From Streptomyces sp. NRRL S-1022 (GTDB lineage Bacteria; Actinomycetota; Actinomycetes; Streptomycetales; Streptomycetaceae), in assembly GCF_000720135.1 (NCBI RefSeq), contig NZ_JOIU01000012.1, positions 124,001-188,000 of the forward strand: DNA of 64,000 bases, read 5' to 3'. Below the pieces are notes generated by a model, which was not told where the DNA came from, did not search any database, and saw only the letters and a program-made list of their open reading frames with translations. Positions 1-9,948 of this stretch are shown in pieces. Position numbers and translations under genes: made by a program. Each line of letters opens with the position of its first letter. Position 1 is the stretch's first letter.

Positions 1-2316
1 CTCGGCGAGACCGGCGGCGGCCTGGAGCACCTTCTCGGCGCGGAACTTCTCGATCTCCTTCTCGGCGTCCTTCAGCTTGCCGAGCATCGCGGAGACCTTC
101 TCCGGCAGCTCCTCCGAGCGGCCCTTGAGCAGCTCGGTCAGCTGGTTGACGACCGTGTGCTCGCGGGCGAGGAAGTTGTAGGCGTCCATACCGACGAGGG
201 CCTCGATACGGCGGACACCCGAGCCGATGGAGGACTCGCCGAGCAGCTTCACCAGGCCCAGCTGGGCGGTGTTGTGCACGTGCGTGCCGCCGCACAGCTC
301 CTTGGAGAAGTCGCCGATGGTCACGACGCGCACCCGCTCGCCGTACTTCTCGCCGAACTCGGCGATGGCGCCCTGCTTCTTGGCCTCGTCGATGCCCATG
401 ACCTCGGCGCGCACGTCGAGGTCGCGGGCCAGCACCTCGTTGATCTTCTGCTCGACGTCGGTCATCACGGCCGTCGGCACGGCGGACGGGGATCCGAAGT
501 CGAAGCGGAAGCGGCCCGGCTGGTTCTCGGAACCGGCCTGGGCGGCCGTCGGGCCGAGGGCGTCGCGCAGGGCCTGGTGGGTGAGGTGGGTGGCCGAGTG
601 GGCGCGGGCGATGGCCGTGCGGCGGCGGGCGTCGATGGAGGCGTGGGCCTTGGCGCCCACGGTCACCTCGCCGACCTGGACGACGCCCTTGTGGACGTAC
701 ACACCCGGGACCGGCTTCTGGCAGTCGCGGACCTCGATGACGGCACCGGAGTCGATCCTGATCTTGCCGGTGTCGCCGATCTGGCCGCCGCCCTCGGCGT
801 AGAACGGGGTGCGGTCCAGGACGATCTCGACCTCGTCGCCCTCGGTGGCGGCCGGGGAGGAGACGCCGTCGACCAGGATGCCGACGACCGTGGTCTCCCC
901 CTCGGTGTCCGTGTAACCGATGAAGTCGGTGGCACCGGCGGAGTCGGCGATCTCGCGGTAGGCGCCCATGTCCGCGTGGCCGGTCTTCTTGGCCTGGGCG
1001 TCGGCCTTGGCGCGCTCCCGCTGCTCCTTCATCAGGCGGCGGAAGCCGTCCTCGTCCACGGACAGCCCCTGCTCGGCGGCCATCTCAAGGGTGAGGTCGA
1101 TCGGGAAGCCCCAGGTGTCGTGGAGCAGGAACGCCTTGTCGCCGGGCAGCACCTTCGAGCCCGAGGCCTTGGTCTCGGTGACGGCGGTGTCGAGGATGTT
1201 GGTGCCGGCCTTCAGCGTCTTCAGGAAGGCGTTCTCCTCGGCGAGGGCGACCTTCTCGATGCGCTCGCGGTCGGTGATCAGCTCCGGGTACTGCTGGCCC
1301 ATCATCCGGATGACGGTGTCGATCAGTTCCCTGACGACCGGGCCGGTGGCGCCGAGCAGACGCATGTTGCGGATGGCGCGGCGCATGATGCGGCGCAGCA
1401 CGTAGCCGCGGCCCTCGTTGCCGGGGGTGACACCGTCGCCGATGAGCATGGTGGCGGTGCGCATGTGGTCGGTGACCACGCGCAGGGAGACGTCCGAGGC
1501 GTGGGCGTCGCCGTAGCGGACGCCGGTCAGCTCGGTGGCCTTGTCGATGACGGCCATGGAGGTGTCGATCTCGTACATGTTCTGCACGCCCTGCAGAATC
1601 ATGGCGAGCCGCTCCAGGCCGAGCCCGGTGTCGATGTTCTTGCTCGGCAGTTCCCCGAGGATCTCGAAGTTGTCCTTGCCGATGCCCTCGCCCCGCTCGA
1701 ACTGCATGAAGACGAGGTTCCAGATCTCCACGTACCGCTCGTCGTTGACGGCGGGGCCGCCCTCGACGCCGAACTCGGGGCCGCGGTCGTAGTTGATCTC
1801 GGAGCAGGGGCCGCACGGACCGGGGACGCCCATGGACCAGTAGTTGTCCTTCATGCCGAGGCGCTGGATGCGCTCCTTCGGCACCCCCACGACCTCGTGC
1901 CAGATGCGCTCGGCCTCGTCGTCGTCCTGGTAGACGGTGATCCACAGGCGCTCGGGGTCGAGGCCGTAACCGCCCTTGTCCTGGGGCGTGGTGAGCAGCT
2001 CCCAGGCGTACGTGATGGCGCCTTCCTTGAAGTAGTCGCCGAAGGAGAAGTTGCCGCACATCTGGAAGAAGGTGCCGTGCCGGGTGGTCTTGCCGACCTC
2101 TTCGATGTCGGGCGTGCGCACGCACTTCTGCACGCTGGTGGCGCGCGGGAACGGCGGCTTGACCTCACCCAGGAAGTAGGGCTTGAAGGGCACCATGCCG
2201 GCGGGGACGAGCAGCAGAGTCGGGTCGTCCGCGATGAGCGACGCCGAAGGGACGACGGTGTGCCCGCGCTCCTCGAAGAAGCTCAGCCAGCGGCGGCGAA
2301 TCTCGGCCGACTCCAT
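1..2316 (-). CDS. alaS: Alanine--tRNA ligase, 3' end off window
   Basis: Charges tRNA-Ala with alanine in the cytoplasm and hydrolyses mischarged tRNA. 772 codons are visible from an ATG at 2316. The class II catalytic core is N-terminal (starts [14 protein letters not shown], then [19 protein letters not shown]). The editing domain shows both zinc-binding signatures, [11 protein letters not shown] and CGGTHVHN. Streptomyces AlaS is close to 890 residues, so only about 115 C-terminal residues (coiled coil and C-Ala domain) are missing past position 1. Its ATG overlaps the stop of the upstream small gene by one base, so the two are probably translationally coupled. Assignment is certain. Confidence 0.98.
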   Translation of the reverse strand, partial: MESAEIRRRWLSFFEERGHTVVPSASLIADDPTLLLVPAGMVPFKPYFLGEVKPPFPRATSVQKCVRTPDIEEVGKTTRHGTFFQMCGNFSFGDYFKEGAITYAWELLTTPQDKGGYGLDPERLWITVYQDDDEAERIWHEVVGVPKERIQRLGMKDNYWSMGVPGPCGPCSEINYDRGPEFGVEGGPAVNDERYVEIWNLVFMQFERGEGIGKDNFEILGELPSKNIDTGLGLERLAMILQGVQNMYEIDTSMAVIDKATELTGVRYGDAHASDVSLRVVTDHMRTATMLIGDGVTPGNEGRGYVLRRIMRRAIRNMRLLGATGPVVRELIDTVIRMMGQQYPELITDRERIEKVALAEENAFLKTLKAGTNILDTAVTETKASGSKVLPGDKAFLLHDTWGFPIDLTLEMAAEQGLSVDEDGFRRLMKEQRERAKADAQAKKTGHADMGAYREIADSAGATDFIGYTDTEGETTVVGILVDGVSSPAATEGDEVEIVLDRTPFYAEGGGQIGDTGKIRIDSGAVIEVRDCQKPVPGVYVHKGVVQVGEVTVGAKAHASIDARRRTAIARAHSATHLTHQALRDALGPTAAQAGSENQPGRFRFDFGSPSAVPTAVMTDVEQKINEVLARDLDVRAEVMGIDEAKKQGAIAEFGEKYGERVRVVTIGDFSKELCGGTHVHNTAQLGLVKLLGESSIGSGVRRIEALVGMDAYNFLAREHTVVNQLTELLKGRSEELPEKVSAMLGKLKDAEKEIEKFRAEKVLQAAAGLAE

Positions 2317-2663
2317 CAGTGGTCCTCATTCCGGTTGTACGAGTACGTCGTGTTCTCGATGTACTTCGGGTTGCTGCGGTCGTTCTCGATGGCGGCGTAC
2401 CGCCGGGGCGCCGGGAGTTCCGGGCTGTCCTGGAGGCCGAGGGCTTCCTCCAGCTCGGCCTCCCGCTGGGCCATGTTGTCGCGGACGTCCAGCGCGAAGC
2501 CGACCGCGCGGTCCTTCAGGCGCTGACCGGTCTCCAGGGCCTTGTTCGCCGCGGTGGCGGCGAGGCTCTCCGGGGTCAGCTGCTTGAGCTTGCGGTTGAC
2601 CTTGGTGGTGGCCCACACACCGGCGGCGACACCTGTGGTGAACCAGAAGGTACGGCGGAACAT
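2316..2663 (-). CDS. Small membrane-associated protein, DUF6167-like
   Basis: A 115-residue protein beginning [20 protein letters not shown]: a short hydrophobic N-terminal segment with a cationic start, followed by a charged helical region ([30 protein letters not shown]) and a polar tail. I recognise it as the small conserved protein found directly upstream of alaS in Streptomyces (annotated DUF6167); no function is known to me. Its stop codon shares one base with the alaS start, and a DUF948-type protein gene lies 16 bases upstream, so the three genes look like one transcript. A membrane-anchored scaffold is conceivable, but that is inference only. Confidence 0.85.
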   Translation of the reverse strand: MFRRTFWFTTGVAAGVWATTKVNRKLKQLTPESLAATAANKALETGQRLKDRAVGFALDVRDNMAQREAELEEALGLQDSPELPAPRRYAAIENDRSNPKYIENTTYSYNRNEDH

Positions 2664-2679
2664 CGCTCGGTCTCAGTCC

Positions 2680-3105
2680 TTACTTCCGCTTGCGTCGCGC
2701 GGCGGGGACCGTCCGGCCCAGGATCACGGTACGCCGGGGCGACTTCCCAGGCACGTCCTCCTTGCGGCCGCCGAGTGCCCGGCGGACGCCGTAGCCGAAG
2801 GCCGCGACCTTCACCAGCGGGCCGCCGAAGGTGGAGGCGACGGTGGAGGACAGCGCGGAGGCGTTCGACGTGACCTCCTGGACGTCCGAGGCGATCGCGT
2901 CGACCCGGTCGATCTGGGTCTGCGCCGAGCGCACGGCCTCGGAGGCGTCGGCGAGCAGCGGCACCGCCTGGTCGGTCACGTCCGCGACGAGCTTGGTGGT
3001 CGCCTTGAGCGTCTGGGCCAGCCTCGCCAGTGCGACCGCGAGGAAGGAGACCAGGATCGCCCAGAAGACGGCCACCAGGATCCCGGCCACCTCTCCACCG
3101 GACAC
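2680..3105 (-). CDS. DUF948-domain membrane protein
   Basis: About 141 residues. The N-terminus (VSGGEVAGILVAVFWAIL) runs directly into one transmembrane helix (residues 5-28), followed by a long amphipathic helix (TLKATTKLVADVTDQAVPLL) typical of DUF948 proteins, and a basic C-terminal tail (RRTVILGRTVPAARRKRK). The frame is open to an ATG at 3150, but the family starts at the GTG at 3105 immediately before SGGEVAG; I chose that start from family resemblance, since neither site has a strong ribosome-binding site. Probably the first gene of the transcript leading to alaS. Function unknown; DUF948 proteins are thought of as coiled-coil membrane proteins. Confidence 0.85.
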   Translation of the reverse strand: MSGGEVAGILVAVFWAILVSFLAVALARLAQTLKATTKLVADVTDQAVPLLADASEAVRSAQTQIDRVDAIASDVQEVTSNASALSSTVASTFGGPLVKVAAFGYGVRRALGGRKEDVPGKSPRRTVILGRTVPAARRKRK

Positions 3106-3277
3106 TGTGCGCACCCGCTCCCTGAAACGTGCTCTGAACATCTGAACCATGAAAAAAGCAGTGCCCCGAGCCTATCGCGCCGGGGCCGCGGCTCCGCACC
3201 CGATTACCGGGCGGGGCGGGCGGAGTCACGGGAAGCGATTGTACGGAGTGAACACGGTTCAGTACGCTCCGTGTCCC

Positions 3278-5449
3278 ATGCGAGGTCCTCACAGTTCCGG
3301 CTCCAAGGCGGGCGGCGATCCGCCCGTCGAACTCACCGCCTTCGTCGGGCGCTCGGCCGAGCTGGCCGAGCTGGCGGCGGCGCTCGGTCAGGCGCGGCTG
3401 GTGACCGTGACCGGGGTGGGCGGGGTCGGCAAGTCCCGGCTGGCCGTGCGGGCGGCGGCCCGGTGGGCCTCCGGTGCCGCGGCGGGCGGGCCGGGCTGGG
3501 GCCGGGTGGAGCTGTCACCGGTACGGGACCCGCAGTTCGTGGAGTACGCGGTCGTGGAGGCCCTGGGGCTGACCGACCACACCGCCCGCATGCCCCGGGA
3601 GACGCTGCTGGAGCACCTGGCCGGCCGCCCGGCCCTGCTGGTGCTGGACGGGTTCGAGCATCTGGTGCCGGTCTGCGCCGATCTGACGGCGGAGCTGCTG
3701 CGCGCCCTGCCGGAGCTGCGCGTGCTGGCCGTGGGCCGGCGTCCCCTCGGCCTCGCGGGCGAGCGGCTGTTCCCGCTGGCGCCGCTCGATGAGGACGAGG
3801 GCGTGGAGCTGTTCGCGGACCGGGCCCGGACCCACGGGGTGCCGGTGGCCGACGGCACCGAGGTGCGGGAGCTGTGCCGGCGGCTGGAGGGGATCCCGCT
3901 GGCGCTGGAGCTGGCGGCCGGGCGGCTGAGGGCACTGTCCCCGGCGCAGCTGCTGCAGCGGCTCGACGACCGGTTCCGGCTGCTGACCGGCGGCGACCGG
4001 GACGCCCTCCCCCGGCACCAGACGCTGCGCACGGCGATCGGCTGGAGCCACGAGCTGTGCACGCCGGCCGAACGGCTCCTGTGGGCACGGCTGTCGGTGT
4101 TCGCGCAGACCTTCGACCTGGAGGCGGCCGAGTACGTGTGCAGCGGTGACGGGCTGGCCGCCGAGGACGTCCTGGACGTGCTGTCGGAGCTGCTCGCCCA
4201 GTCGGTCGTCTCCCGCGAGGAGACGCCGGCGGGCCCCCGCTACCGGATGCTGGACACCGTCCGGGCCTACGGCGCCGGGTGGCTGGAGGCGATGGGGGAC
4301 GCGGACCGGCTGCGCAGACGGCACCGGGACTGGTACCTGGGTCTGGCGACCTGGTGCGAACTGGAGTGGTTCTCGCCCCGGCAGCGGGAGGTGGCCGCGC
4401 GGGTCGACGCCGAGCTGCCGAATCTGCGGACCGCGCTGGAGTTCTGTCTGACCGAGCCGGAGGAGGCACACCTCGGCCAGCACCTGGCGGGTTCGCTGTG
4501 GTTCTGCTGGGTGGGCTGCGGCCGGCTCGCGGAGGGCAGGCGCTGGCTGGAGCGCAGCGTGGAGCTGGACTCGGAGTACGAGCAGTCCCGGCTGAAGGCG
4601 CTGTGGGTGCTCGGCTACGTGGCGATCCTGCAGGGCGACACCGTGCCGGCCCTCCAGGCGCTCCAGGCCTGCCGGGAGCAGGCGGAGCGGTCGGCCGATC
4701 CGACGGCGGTGGCGTACGCCGAGCACCGCACCGGCTGTCTGGCGCTGGTCTCGGACGACATGGCCCGCGCAGAAACGCTGCTGCGGTCGGCGCTGGACCG
4801 CTACCAGGAGATCGGCGAGCTGAACAGCAACGTCCTGATGGGCCAGGTGGAACTGGCGATGGTGCGGGCGTTCCAGGGCGACCTGCCGGACGCGGTGCGG
4901 CTGTGCGAGGACGTGCGCCGGGTGTGCGAGGACCACGGGGAGCGCTGGGCGCGGTCGTACGCGCTGTACGTGCTGGCGTACGCGGCCTGGCAGGACGGCG
5001 ACCCGGCCCGCGCGCGGGAGCTGCTGGCGGAGTGCCTGGACAACGCGCACACCTTCCGCGACCTGCTCGGGACGGTGCTGACGATCGAGCTGCTGGCCCT
5101 GGTGACGGTGACGCAGGGCGATGCGGTGGAGGCGGCGGTGCTCCAGGGCGCCGCCGGGCGGATGTGGCCCTCGGTCGGCCTGCCGCTGTTCGGCTCGGCC
5201 TACTACAACGCCCCGCACGAGCTGTGCGAGGCGACGGCCCGCAGGGCGCTGGGCGACGAGCGGTACGAGGAGTGGGTGCGCCGGGGGGCGCGGCTGGACC
5301 GGGAGACGGCGGTGGCCCGGGCGCTCAGCGACGACGTCCGGCCGCTGCCGGCGCTGCCCACGCCCCGGGGGCCGGTTGCGCGCACCCGCTCCGGACAGCG
5401 CGAACCCGCCGCCTCGCCCACCCGGAAGGGCGGGGAGACGGCGGGCTGA
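3278..5449 (+). CDS. AfsR/LuxR-type STAND ATPase with TPR region, no DNA-binding domain
   Basis: About 723 residues from the ATG at 3278 (the frame is open further upstream, but the upstream residues are not protein-like). It has an NB-ARC/STAND ATPase: Walker A GVGGVGKSRL near residue 47, Walker B LLVLDGFEHL, and the GIPLALELAAGRL sensor motif, followed by the winged-helix region with QTLRTAIGWSHELCTPAERLL. The C-terminal half is helical repeat (TPR-like). Family members usually carry a SARP-type or LuxR-type helix-turn-helix at one end. Here the N-terminus begins straight with ELTAFVGRSAELAEL and the C-terminus ends in a Pro/Arg-rich tail. It may therefore act as an ATP-dependent signalling partner rather than a direct transcription factor. 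Convergent with rpsD. Confidence 0.85.
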   Translation: MRGPHSSGSKAGGDPPVELTAFVGRSAELAELAAALGQARLVTVTGVGGVGKSRLAVRAAARWASGAAAGGPGWGRVELSPVRDPQFVEYAVVEALGLTDHTARMPRETLLEHLAGRPALLVLDGFEHLVPVCADLTAELLRALPELRVLAVGRRPLGLAGERLFPLAPLDEDEGVELFADRARTHGVPVADGTEVRELCRRLEGIPLALELAAGRLRALSPAQLLQRLDDRFRLLTGGDRDALPRHQTLRTAIGWSHELCTPAERLLWARLSVFAQTFDLEAAEYVCSGDGLAAEDVLDVLSELLAQSVVSREETPAGPRYRMLDTVRAYGAGWLEAMGDADRLRRRHRDWYLGLATWCELEWFSPRQREVAARVDAELPNLRTALEFCLTEPEEAHLGQHLAGSLWFCWVGCGRLAEGRRWLERSVELDSEYEQSRLKALWVLGYVAILQGDTVPALQALQACREQAERSADPTAVAYAEHRTGCLALVSDDMARAETLLRSALDRYQEIGELNSNVLMGQVELAMVRAFQGDLPDAVRLCEDVRRVCEDHGERWARSYALYVLAYAAWQDGDPARARELLAECLDNAHTFRDLLGTVLTIELLALVTVTQGDAVEAAVLQGAAGRMWPSVGLPLFGSAYYNAPHELCEATARRALGDERYEEWVRRGARLDRETAVARALSDDVRPLPALPTPRGPVARTRSGQREPAASPTRKGGETAG

Positions 5450-5470
5450 GGTCCTGCGCCGGAGCTGGGG

Positions 5471-6085
5471 TCAGCGGGCGTAGTACTCGACGACGAGCTG
5501 CTCGTCGCAGATCACCGGGATCTCCTTGCGGTTCGGCTCACGGTCCAGGCGGAACGCCAGGGCCTTGAGGTTCACCTGCAGGTAGCGCGGGGTCTCGCCG
5601 TCGGGGGCGAAGCCACCCTCACGGGCGATCGTGAAGAGCGTCTTCTCCTTGGAGCGGTCGCGGACCTGCACGACGTCGTCCGGGCGGACACGGAAGGACG
5701 GCTTGTCGACCTTCTGGCCGTTGACCTGGATGTGGCCGTGGACGACCATCTGGCGGGCCTGGTAGATCGTGCGGGCGATGCCCGAACGCAGGACCAGCGC
5801 GTCGAGGCGGCGCTCCAGCTCGACGATCAGGGCCTCACCGGTCTTGCCCTGGACCTTGGACGCACGCTCGTAGGCGCGGACCAGCTGGCGCTCGGAGATG
5901 TCGTACTGAGCGCGCAGGCGCTGCTTCTCCAGCAGACGGACCTTGTAGTCCGAGTTCTGCTTGCGGCCACGGCCGTGCTCACCCGGCGGGTAGGGGCGGG
6001 CCTCGAAGTACTTGACGGCCTTCGGGGTCAGCGCGATACCGAGGGCACGCGACTTCTTGACCTTGGGGCGGGACTGGTTCGCCAC
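5471..6085 (-). CDS. rpsD: 30S ribosomal protein S4
   Basis: S4 nucleates assembly of the 30S body by binding 16S rRNA. 204 residues from a GTG at 6085, preceded by an AGGAAATGAGA-type ribosome-binding site; the length matches the family. The start is [16 protein letters not shown], and the S4 RNA-binding domain shows [13 protein letters not shown] and [16 protein letters not shown]. The N-terminal region contains no cysteine, so this is the zinc-independent form. In Streptomyces rpsD stands alone rather than in the rpoA operon, as here. About 300 non-coding bases precede it, which may form a regulatory leader. Assignment is certain. Confidence 0.98.
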   Translation of the reverse strand: MANQSRPKVKKSRALGIALTPKAVKYFEARPYPPGEHGRGRKQNSDYKVRLLEKQRLRAQYDISERQLVRAYERASKVQGKTGEALIVELERRLDALVLRSGIARTIYQARQMVVHGHIQVNGQKVDKPSFRVRPDDVVQVRDRSKEKTLFTIAREGGFAPDGETPRYLQVNLKALAFRLDREPNRKEIPVICDEQLVVEYYAR

Positions 6086-6385
6086 TCTTATCTCATTTCC
6101 TAGTTTCCGGCTCGTCAGGATTAGAGAGGTCGCATCCGCAGCCGGGAAAACCCGCCGGGTCCGCAGGGGACCTGCCGGGCAGCCGCTTCCCTGGTCTGGG
6201 CACATACGTGCAGCACGCGAGTGGCCCACCGACCGTCCCGGAACCGCGGGTGGTGGTGGGCTGCCCGCGACACCGTTCGACGGTGCGCGACGCTCCTGGA
6301 GCCAGTCCGCTGGGGACCGGCCTCCGGCTGGTCGTCCCGTTCTGACAGCACGGGACTCAGCACTTCGGAGCAGTCTACAGGGTGC
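6086..6385 (-). promoter_or_regulatory. Long structured leader/promoter region of rpsD
   Basis: 300 bases between rarA and rpsD without a credible gene. Read on the minus strand it contains a possible -10 (TAGACT near 6372), then a 7-bp hairpin (GTCCCGT ... ACGGGAC, about 6330-6355), a second hairpin (CACCG TTCGA CGGTG, near 6272-6286), and a purine-rich ribosome-binding site just before the GTG. S4 autoregulates its own mRNA in E. coli and B. subtilis. A similar role here is inference; no consensus structure could be tested. Confidence 0.35.
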
Positions 6386-7741
6386 TCAGGACCGCTTGCG
6401 ACCGAGGTGTTTACGGGTCCATTCCACGGCGTCCGCGTACCTGGCCTCGACCCCGTGCCGGCTCGGCGCGTAGTACTCGCGGGCCTTCAGCGCGTCCGGG
6501 GCGTACTGCTGCTCGGCGATGCCCTCGGCCAGGTCGTGCGGGTACACGTACCCCTGGGCGTGGCCGAGCTTGGCGGCGCCCTGGTAGTGCCCGTCGCGCA
6601 GATGCGGCGGCACCGGCCCGGCCAGGCCCTTGCGTACGTCGTGCAGCGCGGCGCCGATCGCGGTGGTCGCGGAGTTGGACTTGGGGGCGAGGGCCAGGGC
6701 GATCGTGGCGTGGCTGAGGGTGAGGGCGGCCTCCGGAAAACCGATCATGGCGACGGCCTGGGCGGCGGCGACCGCGATCGGCAGGGCGCCCGGATCGGCC
6801 AGGCCGATGTCCTCGCTGGCGGAGATCATCAGGCGGCGGGCGATGAACCGGGGGTCCTCGCCGGCCTCGATCATGCGGGCCAGGTAGTGCAGGGCCGCGT
6901 CGACGTCGGAGCCCCGGATGGACTTGATGAGGGCGCTGGCGACGTCGTAGTGCTGGTCGCCGTCGCGGTCGTACTTCACCGCGGCCCGGTCGACGGTCTG
7001 CTCCAGCGTCGCCAGGCTGATCTCGCTCTCGCCCTGGTCGAGTGCGGCCCCTGCGGCGGCCTCCAGGGCGGTCAGGGCACGCCGGGCGTCGCCGCCGGCG
7101 ATGCGCAGCAGGTGCTCCTCGGTGTCCTCGGGGAGGGTGACGGCGTCCTTCAGGCCGCGTTCGTCGCTGAGCGCGCGCCGGAGCAGGCCGCGGACGTCGT
7201 CGTCGGTGAGCGGTTCCAGGGTGAGCAGCAGGGAGCGGGAGAGCAGCGGGGAGATCACCGAGAAGTACGGGTTCTCCGTGGTGGCGGCGATCAGGGTGAC
7301 CCAGCGGTTCTCCACGGCCGGGAGCAGGGAGTCCTGCTGTGCCTTGCTGAAGCGGTGGATCTCGTCCAGGAAGAGGACGGTCTCCTTGCCGAAGCCGCCG
7401 GTGGCGCGGCGGGCGCCGTCGATGACCGCGCGGACCTCCTTGACGCCCGCGGTGATCGCGGACAGCTCCACGAACCGCTTGTTCGTCGCCTTGGACACGA
7501 CGTACGCCAGGGTGGTCTTGCCGGTGCCGGGCGGGCCCCACAGGATCACCGAGGAGGGGCCGGCGGGGCCGCCGTTGCCCTCGCCGACCAGCCGGCGCAG
7601 CGGGGCGCCGGGTTTGAGCAGGTGCTGCTGGCCCACGACCTCGTCGAGCGTGCGCGGGCGCATGCGCACCGCCAGGGGGCTGGCCGCCGGGTCCTTCTCC
7701 TGGCGTTCTTCTGCTGCTGCGGTGAAGAGGTCGGGTTCCAC
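6386..7741 (-). CDS. rarA: Replication-associated recombination ATPase RarA (MgsA)
   Basis: A 451-residue AAA+ ATPase of the RarA/MgsA/WHIP family, acting at stalled replication forks. It shows Walker [15 protein letters not shown], Walker [20 protein letters not shown], sensor 1 [12 protein letters not shown] and the family C-terminal region ([28 protein letters not shown]). Length and N-terminus ([20 protein letters not shown]) are normal. It sits between rpsD and a VKOR-like gene, all on the minus strand. Related clamp-loader-like ATPases (DnaX, RuvB) were considered, but the TENPYF signature and the C-terminus are specific to RarA. Confidence 0.95.
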   Translation of the reverse strand: MEPDLFTAAAEERQEKDPAASPLAVRMRPRTLDEVVGQQHLLKPGAPLRRLVGEGNGGPAGPSSVILWGPPGTGKTTLAYVVSKATNKRFVELSAITAGVKEVRAVIDGARRATGGFGKETVLFLDEIHRFSKAQQDSLLPAVENRWVTLIAATTENPYFSVISPLLSRSLLLTLEPLTDDDVRGLLRRALSDERGLKDAVTLPEDTEEHLLRIAGGDARRALTALEAAAGAALDQGESEISLATLEQTVDRAAVKYDRDGDQHYDVASALIKSIRGSDVDAALHYLARMIEAGEDPRFIARRLMISASEDIGLADPGALPIAVAAAQAVAMIGFPEAALTLSHATIALALAPKSNSATTAIGAALHDVRKGLAGPVPPHLRDGHYQGAAKLGHAQGYVYPHDLAEGIAEQQYAPDALKAREYYAPSRHGVEARYADAVEWTRKHLGRKRS

Positions 7742-7807
7742 GCTGAAACCCTAGAACACCGCACCGACAATCGGGCCGGGCCCCTCAGCCGGCCCGCTCC
7801 GGGAAGG

Positions 7808-8464
7808 TCAGCTGGTCCAGAAGTCCCACCAGCGGGTGAGGACCAGCATGCCGATGATCCCGACGTGCAGGACCGGCAGCACCCAGGTGAACTCGCCGAA
7901 GAACGACTTCAGCCAGCGCGGGGACGGCAGGAAGTCGTTGCGGATGTTGAACGAGGTGACGTACCAGAACATGGTGATCGTGGCGACCCAGGCCAGCGAG
8001 CACCACAGGCACAGCGCGTTGATCCGGTACAGCGACTGGAACTGCAGCCAGGTGCAGAAGGCGACGCCGAACAGCGTGCCGAAGTTGAAGGTCAGCCAGT
8101 ACCAGCGCGGGAAGCGGGCGCGGGCCAGCAGGCTCATGCCGACGCAGACGACGATGCCGTAGGCGACCAGGCCGAGCATCGGGTTGGGGAACCCGAAGGC
8201 GGCGGCCTGCTTGCTCTCCATGACGCTGCCGCAGGAGACCACCGGGTTCAGGCTGCACCCGGGGGTGAACGTCGTGCCGGCGACCTTGGCTTCCAGCAGC
8301 TTGAACTTGTCGATCGTGATGACCCAGGCGGCCAGCAGCCCGGCCGCGCCGGTGATCACCAGCAGGATGGCGAAGGCACGGCTGCCGCCCACCGCGCGCG
8401 GGGCGTCGGCGGCGCGCTCCGGACCGGGTTCCGCGGAGACGTCCTTGACTGTCGTCTTGCTCAT
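7808..8464 (-). CDS. Vitamin K epoxide reductase (VKOR) family membrane protein
   Basis: About 218 residues from the ATG at 8464 (MSKTTVKDVSAEPG). VKOR homologues in actinobacteria reoxidise DsbA-like thioredoxins using quinones, supporting disulfide-bond formation outside the membrane. Four to five hydrophobic segments are visible. The two essential redox pairs are present: the loop cysteines in GCSLNPVVSCGSV and the CxxC in NALCLWCSLAW. The N-terminal 30 residues are cytosolic and polar. A DsbA-fold protein is encoded 43 kb away at 51122 but has no signal peptide, so it is not an obvious partner. The reading frame extends upstream into the intergenic hairpin region, but that part is not protein-like. 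Confidence 0.93.
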   Translation of the reverse strand: MSKTTVKDVSAEPGPERAADAPRAVGGSRAFAILLVITGAAGLLAAWVITIDKFKLLEAKVAGTTFTPGCSLNPVVSCGSVMESKQAAAFGFPNPMLGLVAYGIVVCVGMSLLARARFPRWYWLTFNFGTLFGVAFCTWLQFQSLYRINALCLWCSLAWVATITMFWYVTSFNIRNDFLPSPRWLKSFFGEFTWVLPVLHVGIIGMLVLTRWWDFWTS

Positions 8465-8615
8465 CACGCCGATTCCGTCACTTGAGGATGGGACCATCTT
8501 CGGGCACGGGTCATTGTGCCGCACACGCCTGTGTGCGCACCGTTCGCTTCCCATAAGGATGTACGTACGACAAGTGCCGTCCGCTCGGTTCCGGACAGCC
8601 CCGGCGGGCGGGAGA

Positions 8616-8658
8616 CGAAGGCGCCGGACGCCCCCTTGAGGAGCGTCCGGCGCCTTCG
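8616..8658. terminator. Hairpin downstream of hisS
   Basis: A perfect 16-bp inverted repeat (CGAAGGCGCCGGACGC / GCGTCCGGCGCCTTCG) with an 11-base loop, 14 bases past the hisS stop. No U-tract, which is usual for Streptomyces terminators. Confidence 0.8.
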
Positions 8659-8672
8659 CGCGCGTGCGGAGG

Positions 8673-9935
8673 TCAGCCGAGCCGGGACTCCAGCTCCGCC
8701 ACGATCTCGTTGACGCCGATCGCCGTCTGCTCGCCGGACTCCATGTCCTTGAGCTGGACGACACCCTCGGCGAGCTCGCGCTCGCCGGCGACGATCGCGT
8801 AGCGGGCGCCCGAGCGGTTGGCGTTCTTCATGGCGCCCTTCAGGCCCTTGCCGCCGTACGCGAAGTCCGCCGCGATGCCCACCTTGCGCAGGTCGGTGAT
8901 CTTGCCGAACAGCACCCGGCGGGCCTCCTCGCCGAGCGGGACCGCGTAGACCGAGGTGGCGGACGGGATGTCCAGCTCGACCCCTTCGGCCTCCAGCGCG
9001 AGGACCGTACGGTCGACACCTAGGGCCCAGCCGACGGAGGGCAGCGCGGGGCCGCCGATCATCTCGGACAGGCCGTCGTACCGGCCGCCGCCGCCCACTG
9101 CGGACTGCGAGCCGAGACCGTCGTGCACGAACTCGAAGGTGGTGCGGGTGTAGTAGTCCAGGCCGCGCACCAGCTTCGGGTCGTCCTCGAAGGAGACACC
9201 GGCCGCCGTGATCAGCTCGCGGACCTCCTCGTGGTACGCCTTGCACGCGTCGCACAGGTAGTCGCGCAGCAGCGGGGCGCCCGTGAGCTGCTTCTGGACC
9301 GACTCGCGCTTGTCGTCGAGGACCCGCAGCGGGTTGATGTCGACGCGCCGGCGCGTGTCCTCGTCCAGGTCCAGGCCGTGCAGGAACTCCTGGAGCGCGG
9401 ACCGGTACACCGGGCGGCACTCCTTGTCGCCCAGGCTGTTGAGCAGGATGCGGAAGTTCCTGAGGCCCAGCGAGCGGTAGGCCTGGTCGGCCAGGATGAT
9501 CAGCTCGGCGTCCAGCGCCGGGTCCTCCGCGCCGATCGCCTCGGCGCCGACCTGGGAGAAGTGCCGGTAACGGCCCTTCTGGGGGCGCTCGTAACGGTAG
9601 TAGGAGCCGGAGTACCAGAGCTTGACCGGGAGGTTGCCCGACTTGTGCAGGCTGGCCTCCAGGGCCGCGCGCAGCACGGACGCGGTGCCCTCGGGGCGCA
9701 GGGCCAGCTGGTCGCCGCCCTTGGTCTCGAAGGCGTACATCTCCTTGGTCACGATGTCGGTGGACTCGCCGACCCCGCGCGCGAAGAGTTCGACGTTCTC
9801 GAAGCCGGGGGTCTCGATGTAGCCGTAGCCGGAGTTGCGCAGCGGGGCCGCGATCGCGTCGCGTACCGCGAGGTACTTGGCGGAGTCCGGCGGGATCAGG
9901 TCGTAGGTGCCCTTGGGGGCCTTGAAGGTGCTCAC
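8673..9935 (-). CDS. hisS: Histidine--tRNA ligase
   Basis: A 420-residue class II synthetase charging tRNA-His. Motifs seen: [13 protein letters not shown] at the N-terminus, motif 2 [14 protein letters not shown], the histidine-specific [14 protein letters not shown] and [15 protein letters not shown], motif 3 [13 protein letters not shown], and the C-terminal anticodon-binding alpha/beta domain (about residues 325-420). The gene is 13 bases downstream of a metallo-beta-lactamase-fold hydrolase gene on the same strand, an arrangement conserved in Streptomyces. Length is normal. Confidence 0.98.
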   Translation of the reverse strand: MSTFKAPKGTYDLIPPDSAKYLAVRDAIAAPLRNSGYGYIETPGFENVELFARGVGESTDIVTKEMYAFETKGGDQLALRPEGTASVLRAALEASLHKSGNLPVKLWYSGSYYRYERPQKGRYRHFSQVGAEAIGAEDPALDAELIILADQAYRSLGLRNFRILLNSLGDKECRPVYRSALQEFLHGLDLDEDTRRRVDINPLRVLDDKRESVQKQLTGAPLLRDYLCDACKAYHEEVRELITAAGVSFEDDPKLVRGLDYYTRTTFEFVHDGLGSQSAVGGGGRYDGLSEMIGGPALPSVGWALGVDRTVLALEAEGVELDIPSATSVYAVPLGEEARRVLFGKITDLRKVGIAADFAYGGKGLKGAMKNANRSGARYAIVAGERELAEGVVQLKDMESGEQTAIGVNEIVAELESRLG

Positions 9936-9948
9936 GGAAGGTCTCTCG

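Noticed and set aside
157..2526. Very long open frame on the plus strand opposite alaS (789 codons)
   Set aside because: It is antisense to an unmistakable alaS. Its Val/Asp/Gly/His-rich translation is the typical mirror of a high-GC gene. The same applies to long plus-strand frames at 14066-15760, 25483-27420, 34534-36243, 39694-42582 and 59628-61778, and to the minus-strand frame at 29476-30774.
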